Both the position numbers and the translations under genes were made by a program. Shown piece by piece: positions 42,739 to 52,588 of a stretch of 64,000 bases of DNA. The stretch lies in assembly GCF_010183535.1 (NCBI RefSeq), contig NC_071329.1:2604001-2668000 (forward strand). Direction: 5' to 3'. The notes below the pieces were generated by a model that did not search any database, was not told the DNA's origin, and saw only the letters and a program-made list of their open reading frames with translations. The stretch's first letter is position 1. Every line of letters begins with the position of its first letter. This DNA comes from Caenorhabditis remanei. Taxonomy: Eukaryota; Nematoda; Chromadorea; Rhabditida; Rhabditidae.

Positions 42739-44044
42739 ATGATGGGCGACGCGATCGAGTACGAAAGTGGTACTTATGAAGTCGATGATAGCACAGGTGC
42801 TTTGGAGACAAACTCTCAAAATGGAATTAAATGGTGAGTTATGATCATATTTCAAAAACTTGAATCCCTTCATTTTCTTCTGAATCAAACCCAGGGAATG
42901 ATTGAATTCGATATTTTCAGTGACTGGAGCGGAACGATCAATTTCAACTCCTCTCAAATCGATTTCACGTGGAAATTCGATTGGAGTGAACTCCAAAGTG
43001 AAGCAGTCTATGAGATCACTGGACACATTACTGTCACTTCAACTAACAATTACTTCAGTGCAACGAAGATCGATGTGAGACTGACAGAAAATAATCAGGT
43101 ATACACGAAGCAAGTTCCAATTGAAAGTGAATATGAATACGATGAGGTCAACTATCACTATTCTCTCATTCCCCATTACGCTCCGATTCCTGAGAAGCCA
43201 GATTACGACAAGATGTTTTCGCCGTCCGATCAGAATGACACGATTCTTGTTGTCGGAGGAAAGAAGCTTCATGTCAATAAGTCTGTGAGTTTATATGCGC
43301 AAGTTGTTATGATTTCAACTTTTAATCAATCGGTAGTTGAATATATTTATATTTATTGCTGTAAATTCAATAGAAATTTTGTTAATTTCAGTTTCTCTCC
43401 TACCATTCCGAATACTTCCGCAAACTCTTCTCATCGAACGACAAACAGGGCGATGCCAAGGTAGCGTTAATCGGTTTTTGTTTCATCAGAAGCACGGCAA
43501 ACCAAAGTTACAATAGTTTCCATTTTTGCGCAGCGGTGCTCAAAAAGAAAACTATTACCGCTCCCCAGATTTTGTCTCTCACTTTTAAAAACTATCTTCT
43601 TTGCGTTTAAACACACTTTAATCATTTCAGCCGCCAAAGCGTCAGCGTAAGCAAATTCCTGACGACAAAGAAGGACAAATCGAAGAGATTCCGATCAAAG
43701 ATGTCTCATTCAAAGATTTCGCTCTTCTCCTCAGCACTTTTTACCCAAATCCAGTGTTCCCAACTGACAAAACTGTCGAGAAACTTCTAGAAATGGCCAG
43801 TCGTTTCATGGTATCTTCAGTTATCAACATCATCGAGTATCATCTGTTGAACAATTCAAGAATCACCGATGAGAAAATGTTGTGGATGGCTGATGAGTAT
43901 GGAATGCCAAAACTCCTCGAAAAGTGTATTCGTGGACTGAATACAGCGGAGAAAGCGAAGAAATTGGATCAATCTCCGGAATATAAGAAGTTGTCGGACA
44001 GCGCAAAAGCCAAAGCTCTCGACCGTCTCATCAAATTGTTCTAA
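42739..44044 (+). CDS. BTB-24: BTB/POZ-domain protein with a transposon-born intron
   Basis: Exons 42739-42833, 42921-43284, 43392-43460 and 43631-44044 give 313 aa. Two ATGs are adjacent at the start (M-M-G-D-A-I-E-Y); I use the first, which restores the family spacing to the acceptor. The BTB exon is split by the 216-bp element at 43446-43661, leaving Q-G-D-A-K and P-P-K-R-Q-R-K-Q-I-P-D-D. The strand after the insertion reads I-E-E-I-P-I-K-D-V-S-F-K-D-F. The beta-rich domain starts C-D-W-S-G-T-I. No lesion. Confidence 0.87.
43446..43661 (+). mobile_element. Introner-like hAT-type MITE in BTB-24
   Basis: 216 bp, CAGGGCGATGCC to GCAAATTCCTG, with perfect 8-bp duplications ACGACAAA (43438-43445 and 43662-43669). 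Carries the donor AAG|GTAGCG and acceptor ATTTCAG|CCG. Confidence 0.85.
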
Positions 44045-44243
44045 TTCTCAATTATTTCGTTTTTTCTTGTTATGACTTTGCTTCAAAGCGTTGTTAAGTT
44101 GTTGAAATTGTTGTTGAATTAAATTTTGTTTTTATTATATTATCTCCATCAGTTTTTGAAAAAATGAGTAGTAATTACCTCAAACGATACTTCAAAAATA
44201 TGGGCAACTTTTGAAAATAATGACAAAATTTCGTAGCGAGTAC

Positions 44244-44700
44244 ACGGTGATTTTCTCGGAACCACTTGGTTTGATTTCTAGGCCATCACATTGGCGGCCC
44301 CGAGCAAACCCGCTCCAATGCGCCGTTGAAATTTCTATACCCTCAACTTTGGCTTTAATTTTCTAAAAATTTGATTATAACAACCAGCAGGTTATTTATA
44401 ATGCCTCTTAAAAAAATTATGGAGAATTTTTAACAATAAGTTTCATACCATATGGCCGTCAGTTTCATAGTTTAATCCGCCAGTTACTTTTCTTGACATT
44501 CAATACAGTGTAAAAAATTATTCCATTTTCGAACGCGCTCTACCTGCACGTGCGAGAGAAGAGAGACGCAGAGCCAAACGAGTGCCGCAGTTGCAAAAAC
44601 CGCGTGCCAAGCTTGCATCAAGACTCCGCCCATTTCATTTTCCACTGCGGCCGAACTTTTTTTGGCGCTACCTACTAGCTGGTTCCGAGAAAATCACCGT
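44244..44700 (+). mobile_element. MITE with ACGGTGATTTT ends, copy 2
   Basis: 457 bp, inverted relative to 30114-30569. Left end ACGGTGATTTTCTCGG, right end CCGAGAAAATCACCGT. The 6-bp duplication GAGTAC flanks it (44238-44243 and 44701-44706). That target is exactly the first bases of the 47-nt element of BTB-25. Confidence 0.87.
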
Positions 44701-44772
44701 GAGTACGATACACAAGTCCGCAAACACTCTGCGTACTTTCTCGTCCACCGTAGTTGCATGACAAAATACGTG
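44701..44772 (+). promoter_or_regulatory. 47-nt dyad element upstream of BTB-25
   Basis: Core 44705-44751, directly abutting the MITE. Left arm ACGATACACA and right outer arm CACCGT are changed, the centre is intact. It is 182 bp before the ATG. Confidence 0.73.
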
Positions 44773-44933
44773 GATTTTGGAATTATTTCTTACTTTATTT
44801 TCAATAGAAATTCCAGCGGAAAACTGTGTTTTAATCAGATTTCACTTTGTTCATCTTTCAGTCTAGCACATTCTCGAAATTTCTTTGAGTTCTATCAATT
44901 TTAATCGATAAACTTTCAGAAAAATTATCGAAA

Positions 44934-46170
44934 ATGGCGAGTGGAGCGATCGAGTACAAAAGCGGTACTCTTCAAGTCAGTAACTACACCAATCTTTTGG
45001 AGACAAAAACGAATAGTGGCATTACATGGTAGGTTAAATTTTTTGTTAGGCAAAAACAATCGGAATTAAATTGTATTCTACAATCATCTTATAGTATCTG
45101 GAGCGGAAAATTCATGCGCGTCAACTCATATCAAATCGATTTCAAATGGAAATTCGATTGGAATGAACTCAAAAAACAAGGAGTCGATGAGCTCACTGGA
45201 CACATTACTGTCTCATTAACTAACGATCGGTTCACTGCAAAGACCATTAATGTGAAAATTACGGAGGATAATCAAGAAATCACAAAAGAAGTCTGGGGCA
45301 TTTATTATTCTTATAATGTTTACTACGAGTATTCTCTCACTCCCCACTACGCTCTGATTTCTGAGAAGCCAGGTTACGACAAGATGTTCGCGCCATCCGA
45401 TCAGAATGATACTATTCTGGTTGTCGACAAAAAGAAGCTTCATGTCAACAAGTCTGTGAGTTTATATGCGGGAGTTGTTATTGACTACACCTTTCATTCA
45501 ATCGGTAGTTAAATATATTTATATTTATTGCTGTAATTCAATAGAAATTGTGTTAATTTCAGTTTCTCTCGTACCACTCCGAATACTTCCGCAAACTCTT
45601 CTCTTCGGATTACAAACAGGGCGATGCCAAGGTAGCGTTAATCGGTTTTCGCTTCATCAGAAGCACGGCAAACCAAAGTTACAAAAATTGTGATTTGTGC
45701 GCAGCGGTTCTCAAAAAGAATCTTCTTTGCGTTTAAACACACTTTAATTATTTCAGCCGCCAAAGCGTCAGCGTAAGCAAGTTCCTGATAACAAAGAAGT
45801 ACAAACCCAAGAGTTTCCGATCAAAGATGTCTCATTCAAAGATTTCGCTCTTCTCCTCAGCACTTTCTACCCAAATCCAGTGTTCCCAACTGACGCAACT
45901 GTCGAGAAACTTCTCGAATTGGCTCGCCGCTTTGTGATTTCTTCAGTTATTAACATCATCGAGTATCATCTACTGAACAATTCGAGAATCAATAGTGAGA
46001 AGACGTTGTGGATGGCTGATGAGTATGTGATGCCAAAACTTCTCGAAAAGTGTATTCGTGGACTGAATACCGTGGAGAAAGCGAAGAAATTGGATCAATC
46101 TCCGGAATATGAGAAGTTGTCGGATAGTGCCAAAGCGAAAGCTCTCGACCGTCTCATCAAATTGTTCTAA
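44934..46170 (+). CDS. BTB-25: BTB/POZ-domain protein with a transposon-born intron
   Basis: Exons 44934-45028, 45095-45455, 45563-45631 and 45757-46170 give 312 aa. Exon 1, intron 1, the first part of exon 2 and all of intron 2 are almost identical to BTB-4, while the middle of exon 2 (L-T-N-D-R-F-T-A-K-T-I-N-V) is different, a patchwork expected from gene conversion. After the insertion the strand reads E-V-Q-T-Q-E-F-P-I-K-D-V. Element leftovers: Q-G-D-A-K and P-P-K-R-Q-R-K-Q-V-P. No lesion. Confidence 0.87.
45617..45787 (+). mobile_element. Introner-like hAT-type MITE in BTB-25
   Basis: 171 bp, CAGGGCGATGCC to GCAAGTTCCTG. The flanking 8-mers ATTACAAA and ATAACAAA have diverged by one base. 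The intron inside is 125 bp (45632-45756), the shortest of the set. Confidence 0.8.
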
Positions 46171-46494
46171 TTTTCTGATTCTTGTTGAAAAAGTTTTGTT
46201 TTTTCTTGTTATGATTTTGCTTTTATGCCAAGCCTAATTGTTGTTATGTTGTTGAATTAAATGTTGTTTTTTATTTAACAGTTTATTCCCCATCATTTTT
46301 CTCAAAAAACGAGTAGAATTACCTCAAATTTTACTTCAAAAAAGGTGAGCCCCCGTTTCACCCGAGTAGCTCTGTCATTGGTCTCGTAACGAATTTTCTT
46401 CGTTGAAACAGCGTTCCTCCCCTGTTTCATCAAAACCTCGCTTTCACCGCTGTTTCTCCGTTTCAAAACGCTGAGGATGACGAAATTTCGTAGC

Positions 46495-46555
46495 CAGTAC
46501 GGTATGCAAGTCCGCAAACACACTGCGTACCTTCTCGTCCACCGTAGTTGCATGA
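46495..46555 (+). promoter_or_regulatory. 47-nt dyad element upstream of BTB-26
   Basis: Core 46499-46545, inner left arm GTATGCA (wobble), loop CACAC, right outer arm CACCGT. It is 180 bp before the ATG. Just upstream (about 46340-46475) an unrelated GC-richer insertion with several GTTTCA words interrupts the usual flank. Confidence 0.72.
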
Positions 46556-46725
46556 AAAATATAGAAGTTTTTCACATAGCTCTCTTCATTTTCAATTGAA
46601 ATTGCAACGGAAAGCTGCGTTTTAATTAGTTTTTCACTTTTTAAATCTTTCGGACTAGCATATTCTCGAAATTTCTTTCAGTTCTATCAATTCTTAACGA
46701 TAAACTTTCAGAAAAATTATCGAAA

Positions 46726-47961
46726 ATGGCAAGTGGAGCGATCAGGTACACAAGTGACTATCGAGTAGTCAGTCGCGACACCAATGTTCTGGATACAGAA
46801 GAGAACTGTAGAATTAAATGGTGAGTCAAAGTTTTTGCTAGGAAAACACAATTGGAATTAAATAATAGTCGATATTTATTTTATAGTGTCTGGAGCGGAA
46901 AAGTTAATAACGATTATCAAATCGATTTCACCTGGAAATTCGATTGGAATGAACTCAAAAATCAAGGAGTCGCCGAGATCACTGGACACATTACTGTTTC
47001 GTCAAATAACAATTCGTTCACTCCAACGAGAATTGATGTAAAAATTACGGAAGATAATCAAGAAATCACAAAAGTAGTCGGAAGCGGTTATACTACTTAT
47101 ACTGTTTACTACGAGTATTCTCTCACTCCCCACTACGCTCTGATTTCTGAGAAGCCAGGTTACGACAAGATGTTTGCACCATCCGATCAGAATGACACGA
47201 TTCTGGTTGTTGGAGGAAAAAAGCTTCATGTCAACAAATCTGTGAGTTTATATGCCCAAGTTGTTATGATTTCACCTTTCAATCAGTCGGTAGTTAAATA
47301 TATTCAAATTTATTGCAGTAAATTCAATATAAATTTTGTTAATTTCAGTTCCTCTCGTACCACTCCGAATACTTCCGCAAACTCTTCTCTTCGGACTACA
47401 AACAGGGCGATGCCAAGGTAGCGTTAAGCGGTTTTCGTTTCATCAGAAGCACGGCAAACCGAAGTTTCAAAAATTTTGATTTGTGCGCAGCGGTGCTCAA
47501 AAAGAAAACTATCTTCTTTGCGTTTAAACACACCTCACTTATTTCAGCCGCCAAAGCGCCAGCGTAAGCAAATTCCTGATAACAAAGACGGACAAATTGA
47601 ACAGATTCCGATCAAAGATATCTCATTCAAAGATTTCGCTCTTCTTCTCAGCACTTTCTATCCGAATCCAGTGTTCCCAACCGACGCAACTGTTGAGAAA
47701 CTTCTCAAATTGGCTCGCCGCTTTGTGGTTTCTTCAGTTATTAACATTATCGAGTATCATCTTCTAAACAACTCCAAAATCAATAGTGAAAAGATGTTGT
47801 GGATGGCTGACGAGTATTTGATGCCAAAACTTCTCGAAAAGTGTATTCGTGGACTGAACACAGTGGAGAAAGCGAAGAAATTGGATCAATCTCCGGAATA
47901 CAAGAAGCTGTCGGATAGTGCCAAAGCGAAAGCACTCGACCGTCTCATCAAATTGTTCTAA
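46726..47961 (+). CDS. BTB-26: BTB/POZ-domain protein with a transposon-born intron
   Basis: Exons 46726-46820, 46887-47241, 47349-47417 and 47548-47961 give 310 aa. The start peptide M-A-S-G-A-I-R-Y-T-S and the D-T-E-E-N motif are shared with BTB-27. The first half of exon 2 resembles BTB-1 (E-I-T-K-V-V-G-S-G-Y), and the end resembles BTB-25 (H-Y-A-L-I-S-E-K-P-G-Y-D-K-M-F). Element leftovers are Q-G-D-A-K and P-P-K-R-Q-R-K-Q-I-P. The strand after the insertion reads I-E-Q-I-P-I-K-D-I. Intact. Confidence 0.87.
47403..47578 (+). mobile_element. Introner-like hAT-type MITE in BTB-26
   Basis: 176 bp, CAGGGCGATGCC to GCAAATTCCTG; flanking 8-mers ACTACAAA and ATAACAAA (diverged duplications). Intron of 130 bp (47418-47547). 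Confidence 0.8.
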
Positions 47962-48165
47962 TTCTCTAATTTTTGTTCGTTTCTTGTTATGACTTTGCTT
48001 CTGTGCAAAGCGTTGTTAAGTTGTTGAAATTGTTGTTGAATTAAATGTTGTTTTTTATTTAACAGTTCACTTCCCATCATTTTTCCCAGAAAATGAGTAG
48101 AAATTACCTCAAATATTACTTCAAAATGTGAGCAACTTTTGAAAATAATGACAAAATATCGAAGC

Positions 48166-48242
48166 GAGTACGGTAGGCAAGTCCGCAAACACTCTGCGTA
48201 CTTTCTCGTTTACCGTAGTTTCATGAAAATTACGTGGATTTT
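48166..48242 (+). promoter_or_regulatory. 47-nt dyad element upstream of BTB-27
   Basis: Core 48170-48216, inner left arm GTAGGCA, right side TTTACCGT. It is 378 bp before the ATG, or about 150-160 bp without the inserted DNA at about 48268-48495. Confidence 0.73.
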
Positions 48243-48344
48243 GGAATTATTTCTTACTTTATTTTCAACCAGCCTGTCTTCCCCGCCTTCGGCGGTTAAG
48301 CCGGCTGTCCTCTTCTCATTTACGTGGCAACCCTTTTTCAAATG

Positions 48345-48495
48345 TGCGCGCTTGGCCGAGTGGTCTAAAGCGGCGGTCGTGTCTAAAGCGCGCTAGTTCG
48401 GTTTTGCCCGCTGGCTCAGTTTCTCTTCTCTTTCCAAAACCGTTGCGGACAGCGCCTCAGACAACGCCCAATTGTCTTTTATATATAAGAATGAT
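48345..48495 (+). mobile_element. tRNA-derived SINE-like element
   Basis: The head resembles a tRNA gene of the Leu/Ser class: TGGCCGAGTGG (48353-48363) fits a pol III A box, and AGTTCGGTTTTGC (48395-48407) is a degenerate B box. The body (TTCTCTTCTC, CCGTTGCGGACAG, GCCTCAGACAA) and the end TTTTATATATAAGAATGAT recur at 49240-49328 without the head. No acceptor-stem pairing, so it is not a working tRNA gene. Confidence 0.6.
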
Positions 48496-48594
48496 AGAAA
48501 TTCAAGCGAAAAGCTGCGTTCGGACTAGCATATTCTTGAAATGTGTTTAAATTTAATCAATGTTACTGATAAATTTTCAGAAAAATTATCGAAA

Positions 48595-49782
48595 ATGGCG
48601 AGTGGATCAATCAGGTACACGAGTGACGTTCTAGAAGTCAGTCGCGAGACCAATGTTTTGGATACAGAAGAGATTAGTGGAATTAAATGGTAAGTCAAAG
48701 GTTTTGCTAGGAAAACACAATTGGAATTAATATATAGTCGATATTTATTTTATAGTGTCTGGAGCGGAAAAGTAAACAACTCTTATCAAATCGATTTCAC
48801 CTGGAAATTCAATTGGAAAGAACTTAAAAGTGAAGGAGTCTATGAGATCACTGGACACATTAAAGTCTCGTCAAAAGACAATTCGTTCACTTCAACGAAA
48901 GTTAACGTTAGATTGACTCAAAATATTCAAGTCATTACAAAGCAAGTTCAAGCTCTAAATTTTCTTTTCCATGATGTTTGCTTCGAGTATTTCCTCACTC
49001 CCCATTACGATCCAGCTCCTGTGAAACCGGATTACAACAAGATGTTGGCATCATCCGATCAAAACGATGCGATTCTGATTGTTGAAGGAAAGAAGCTTCA
49101 TGTTAGCAAAGCGGTGAGTTCATTTTTTTGGTTCAGTTTCAGAGCTGTGCGGAATTCCTTCTTCCGCGGAGCTTCCGGGCATTTTTCACTTCCTTCTTCC
49201 GACTTGCTTTTTTGAAAATTTTACTTACGCACAGCTCTGTTCAGTTTCTCTTCTCTTTCAAAAACCGTTGCGGACAGTGCCTCAGACAAACAGACAAACA
49301 CCACTTGTCTTTTATATATAAGAATGATATCGATTAATTTTTGAACTTTTCAGTTTCTCTCCTACCATTCCGAATATTTCCGCGCACTTTTCTCAACGAA
49401 TTTCAAAGAAGGACAAATGGATGAAATTCCAATCGGAGACGTCTCATTCGACGATTTCGCTTTCCTTCTAAGCACTTTCTATCCGAATCCAGTTTTCCCA
49501 TGTGACAAAACTGTCGAGAAACTTCTGGAAATGGCTCGTCGTTTTCTGGTTTCCTCTGCTATAAGCATCACTGAATATCATCTCATGAATGTTTCGAGAA
49601 TCAAAAATGAAAAGAAGTTGTTGTTGGCGGACGAGTACGGAATGGCGCAACTCGTGGAGAAATGTATTCGTGAAGTGAATACCGCAGAGAAAGCGAAGCA
49701 ATTGAAGCAATCGAGCGAATTTGAGAAATTGTCGGATAAAATCAAGTTCAAAATTCTCGATCGCATTATGGAGTTAATTTAA
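48595..49782 (+). CDS. BTB-27: BTB/POZ-domain protein
   Basis: Exons 48595-48689, 48756-49113 and 49354-49782 give 293 aa. Exon 2 is diverged in the middle (V-N-V-R-L-T-Q-N-I-Q-V-I-T-K-Q-V-Q-A-L-N-F-L-F-H-D-V) and the linker reads L-A-S-S-D-Q-N-D. Intron 2 (240 bp) holds a SINE-like body interrupted by a hAT-type MITE. Exon 3 reads S-T-N-F-K-E-G-Q and has E-K-K-L-L-L-A-D-E-Y in place of E-K-M-L-W-M-A-D-E-Y. No stop or shift. Confidence 0.87.
49140..49239. mobile_element. 100-bp hAT-type MITE nested in the SINE copy
   Basis: Terminal inverted repeats CAGAGCTGTGCG and CGCACAGCTCTG, with perfect 8-bp duplications TTCAGTTT (49132-49139 and 49240-49247). The interior is TTCCTTCTTCCG-rich. It sits in intron 2 of BTB-27. 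Confidence 0.85.
49240..49328 (+). repeat. SINE-like body, second copy
   Basis: Shares TTCTCTTCTCTTTC, CCGTTGCGGACAG, GCCTCAGACAA and the end CTTTTATATATAAGAATGAT with 48413-48494. The tRNA-like head is absent. Confidence 0.65.
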
Positions 49783-49969
49783 CTCGATTTCGTTTGTTTT
49801 ATTTCGAAAATTTTTTGTTTTGTCTTGTTATGATTTTGCTTTCATGCAAAGCTTAATTGTTGTTAAGTTGTTGAATTAAATGTTGTTTTTTTAAAAAATA
49901 GTTTTTTCCACATCATTTTTCTCAAAAAACTGAGTATAAATTACCTCAAATAATACTTCCGAAATGTGT

Positions 49970-50045
49970 GCATCCTTCATATAATCCATCAGAGATTTTG
50001 CAGAAGGTGAATTCAAAATAGTTGAATGAAAAATACGTGGATTTT
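49970..50045 (+). promoter_or_regulatory. Decayed 47-nt element site upstream of BTB-28
   Basis: The flank GAATGAAAAATACGTGGATTTT (50024-50045 region) is preserved at the expected place, but the 47-nt core is replaced by unrelated sequence (CATCCTTCATATAATCCATC and following). It is about 140 bp before the ATG. This is a natural loss of the core. Confidence 0.65.
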
Positions 50046-50180
50046 TTAAAATAGAAATTTCAGCGAAAAGCAGTTTTTTTTTCAGATTTACTCTTTTTAA
50101 TCTTTCGGTCTGGCATATTCTCAAAACCTCTTCAAGTTTTATCAATTTTAATCGATAATATTTCAGAAAACTCATCGAAA

Positions 50181-52039
50181 ATGTCGGGTGAAGCAATCGA
50201 GTACAAAAGTGGTACTCATCAAGTCAATATTTACACTACTGTTTTAGAGATAAGCGTGAATAAATGGATGACATGGTAATTGAAGAAATTTCAGAAAAAA
50301 AGACAAAAAGGAAAAAAGAAATTTCTTCTTCTTTGCAGTGCCTGGGGAGGAACAATGGATAAATGTGCAGTAATGCATTTCAAATGGAAATTCGATTGGG
50401 ATAAACTCAAAAATCAAGGAATCGACAAGTTCACTGGACACATTACTGTCAGCAATTTATTCAATACAATGAAAATCGATGTGAAACTGACAGAACATAA
50501 TCTAGTATTCATAGCGCAATTTGAATGCCACAATAATTACAATAATGTCAGCTACGAGTATTCCCTCACTCCCCATTATGCTCCAATTCTTGAGAAGCTA
50601 GATTACGACAAGATGTTTGCACCATCCGATCAAAATGATACGATTTTGGTTGTTGACGGACAGAAGCTTCATGTCAACAAAACAGTGAGTAAATTTGTGA
50701 AATTTGAAAGGTCAATCAATTTTCTCTTACAAGGGATGTATTTGACGGACCGAGTTGAACTTTTTCTTTAAGACCAGGCTTGGTCGAGAAAAACTTTTCG
50801 GGAAAATCGAGAACGAAAAAATTTCTCGAAATTTTTTTTCGGGAAATCGAGTACTCGAAATTTTTTCTCGAAACTTTTTTTCGGGAAAATCGAGTACTCG
50901 AAATTTTTCTCGAAACTTTTTTTCGGGAAAATCGAGAATTTTCGAGAAATTCGAGAATTTTGTCAAACTGACTTCAAATGACTTAAAAATAACTATTTTT
51001 CGATAGATTTTATTTTTATTCATCAATGTATACTTGGTTTCACAGTTCGAGATTGGTACCCCATCAATTAAACGTTTTGCTGGAGAAACATCAGTTTCGA
51101 AAAACTTTCAGCACTTAATAGTTTTCTATTTTGGAGCACCATAGGTGAAAATTGAGAAGTATTTTTTTCAAAAACAACAAAAAATCGGTTGAAACCCTGT
51201 AAAAATAAATGGAAAATTTCGAACTTTTGAATATTACTGTTACAAAAAATTTCCCGATTTTCTCGAAATTTTTCGAGAAAATTCCCGGTCGGGAAAAATT
51301 CTCGAAAAAATTTTTCGGGAAAATTCTCGTCGGGAAATTTTCCCGAAAAAAGTCGGGAAAACCGAGAAATCGAGTATCCCGATTTCCCGACCTCGACCAA
51401 GCCTGGTTATGACCCATCAAACTTTTACTAAAAAAACTATTTCCGTACTTAAAGTTTGACAGGTCATAACTCGGTCCACGTGAGCATTTAGCAGATTTTT
51501 ATTGCGGTTTTTGAATCCTCAAGGTCCAAATTACCTACGGTCAAATTTATAGAAAAAGTTCAACTCGGTCCGTCATCATACTTCCCTTGTTAAAAACTCG
51601 ATTAAATATGTGTTTTCAGTTCCTCTCTTATCACTCCGAGTACTTCCGCGCACTTTTTTCATCAAAAGGACAAGTGAATGAAATTCCGATCGACGGCGTT
51701 TTTTTCGAAGATTTCGCTCTTCTTCTCAGCACTTTTTATCCGAATCCAGTGTTCCCGAATGATAGTACTGTCGAAACACTTCTAGAAATGGCCAGTTGTT
51801 TCGAGGTTTCTTCAGTTATCAACATTATCGAGTACCATTTGATGAACAATTCAAAAATCAATAGTGAGAAGATGTTATGGATGGCGGACGAGTATGTGAT
51901 GCCAAAACTTCTCGAGAATTGTATTCGTGAACTGAATACCGTGGAGAAAGCGAGGAAGTTGAAGCAATCGGATGAGTATGAGAATTTGTCGGATGGCACA
52001 AAAGCAAAAGTTCTCGATCGAATTATGGATTTCATTTGA
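50181..52039 (+). CDS. BTB-28: BTB/POZ-domain protein with lost upstream element
   Basis: Exons 50181-50275, 50339-50684 and 51620-52039 give 286 aa. Exon 1 ends N-K-W-M-T instead of N-S-G-I-T. The first BTB loop lacks three residues: S-S-K-G-Q-V-N-E-I-P-I-D-G-V-F for S-S-N-F-K-E-G-Q-M-D-E-I-P-I-G-D-V-S. M-A-S-C-F-E-V replaces M-A-S-R-F-M-V. Intron 2 is 935 bp with nested foldbacks. Together with the decayed promoter element these changes suggest relaxed constraint, though the frame is still open. Confidence 0.84.
50731..51588. mobile_element. Nested foldback elements in intron 2 of BTB-28
   Basis: Outer ends contain GACGGACCGAGTTGAAC and its complement (50744-50760 and 51557-51573). Inside, a second element has ends ACCAGGCTTGGTCGAG and CTCGACCAAGCCTGGT (about 50771-51407) with arms made of TTTTTCGGGAAAATCGAG words. 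The short open frames here come from this low-complexity repeat. Confidence 0.8.
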
Positions 52040-52353
52040 ATCGATTTCGTTTTTTAAACTTTGAATTTGTTTTATTTTTATTACTTTTTGTTATCCTCCG
52101 CATTCCAGCTAGTTACTAAAAAGAATCTTAAGAGTTTCAGATCTCTCCTCGAATTTTCACGTTTCCTGTTTTTTTCTTGTTATGGTTTTGCTTTCATGTG
52201 AAGCTCAATTGTTGTTATATTGTTGAATTAAATTTTGTTTTTTATTTAACAGTTTACTCTCTCATTATTGTTCTTAAAAATGAGTAGAAATTACCTCAAA
52301 TGATACTTCGAAAATGAGTGCAAATTCTGAAAATTATGAAAAAATATTGAAGT

Positions 52354-52430
52354 GAGTACGGTACGCAAGTCCGCAAACACTCTGCGTACCTTCTCGTCTA
52401 CCGTAGTTGCATGAAAAATGCGTGGATTTT
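52354..52430 (+). promoter_or_regulatory. 47-nt dyad element upstream of BTB-29
   Basis: Core 52358-52404, perfect inner and outer arms, 184 bp before the ATG. The 52040-52588 gap otherwise holds a long BTB-28 3' region with a GAATTAAATTTTG end. Confidence 0.75.
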
Positions 52431-52588
52431 TTCGCATATTGCTCACTTTATTTTCAATAGAAATTTCAGCGAAAAGCTATGTTTTTATTCAGTTTTTCAA
52501 TGTTTATTCTTTCGGACTAGCATATTCTTGAAATTTCTTTTATTTCTATCAATTTTAATCGATAAAATTTGCAGAAAATTCATCGAAA

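Noticed and set aside
46340..46475. piRNA-type upstream motif (CTGTTTCA) in the insertion before BTB-26
   Set aside because: The 8-mer occurs, but without the wider motif context or spacing; a single short match is expected by chance.
48346..48420. A functional tRNA gene
   Set aside because: The A box is good, but the B box is degenerate and no acceptor stem or proper anticodon arm can be drawn.
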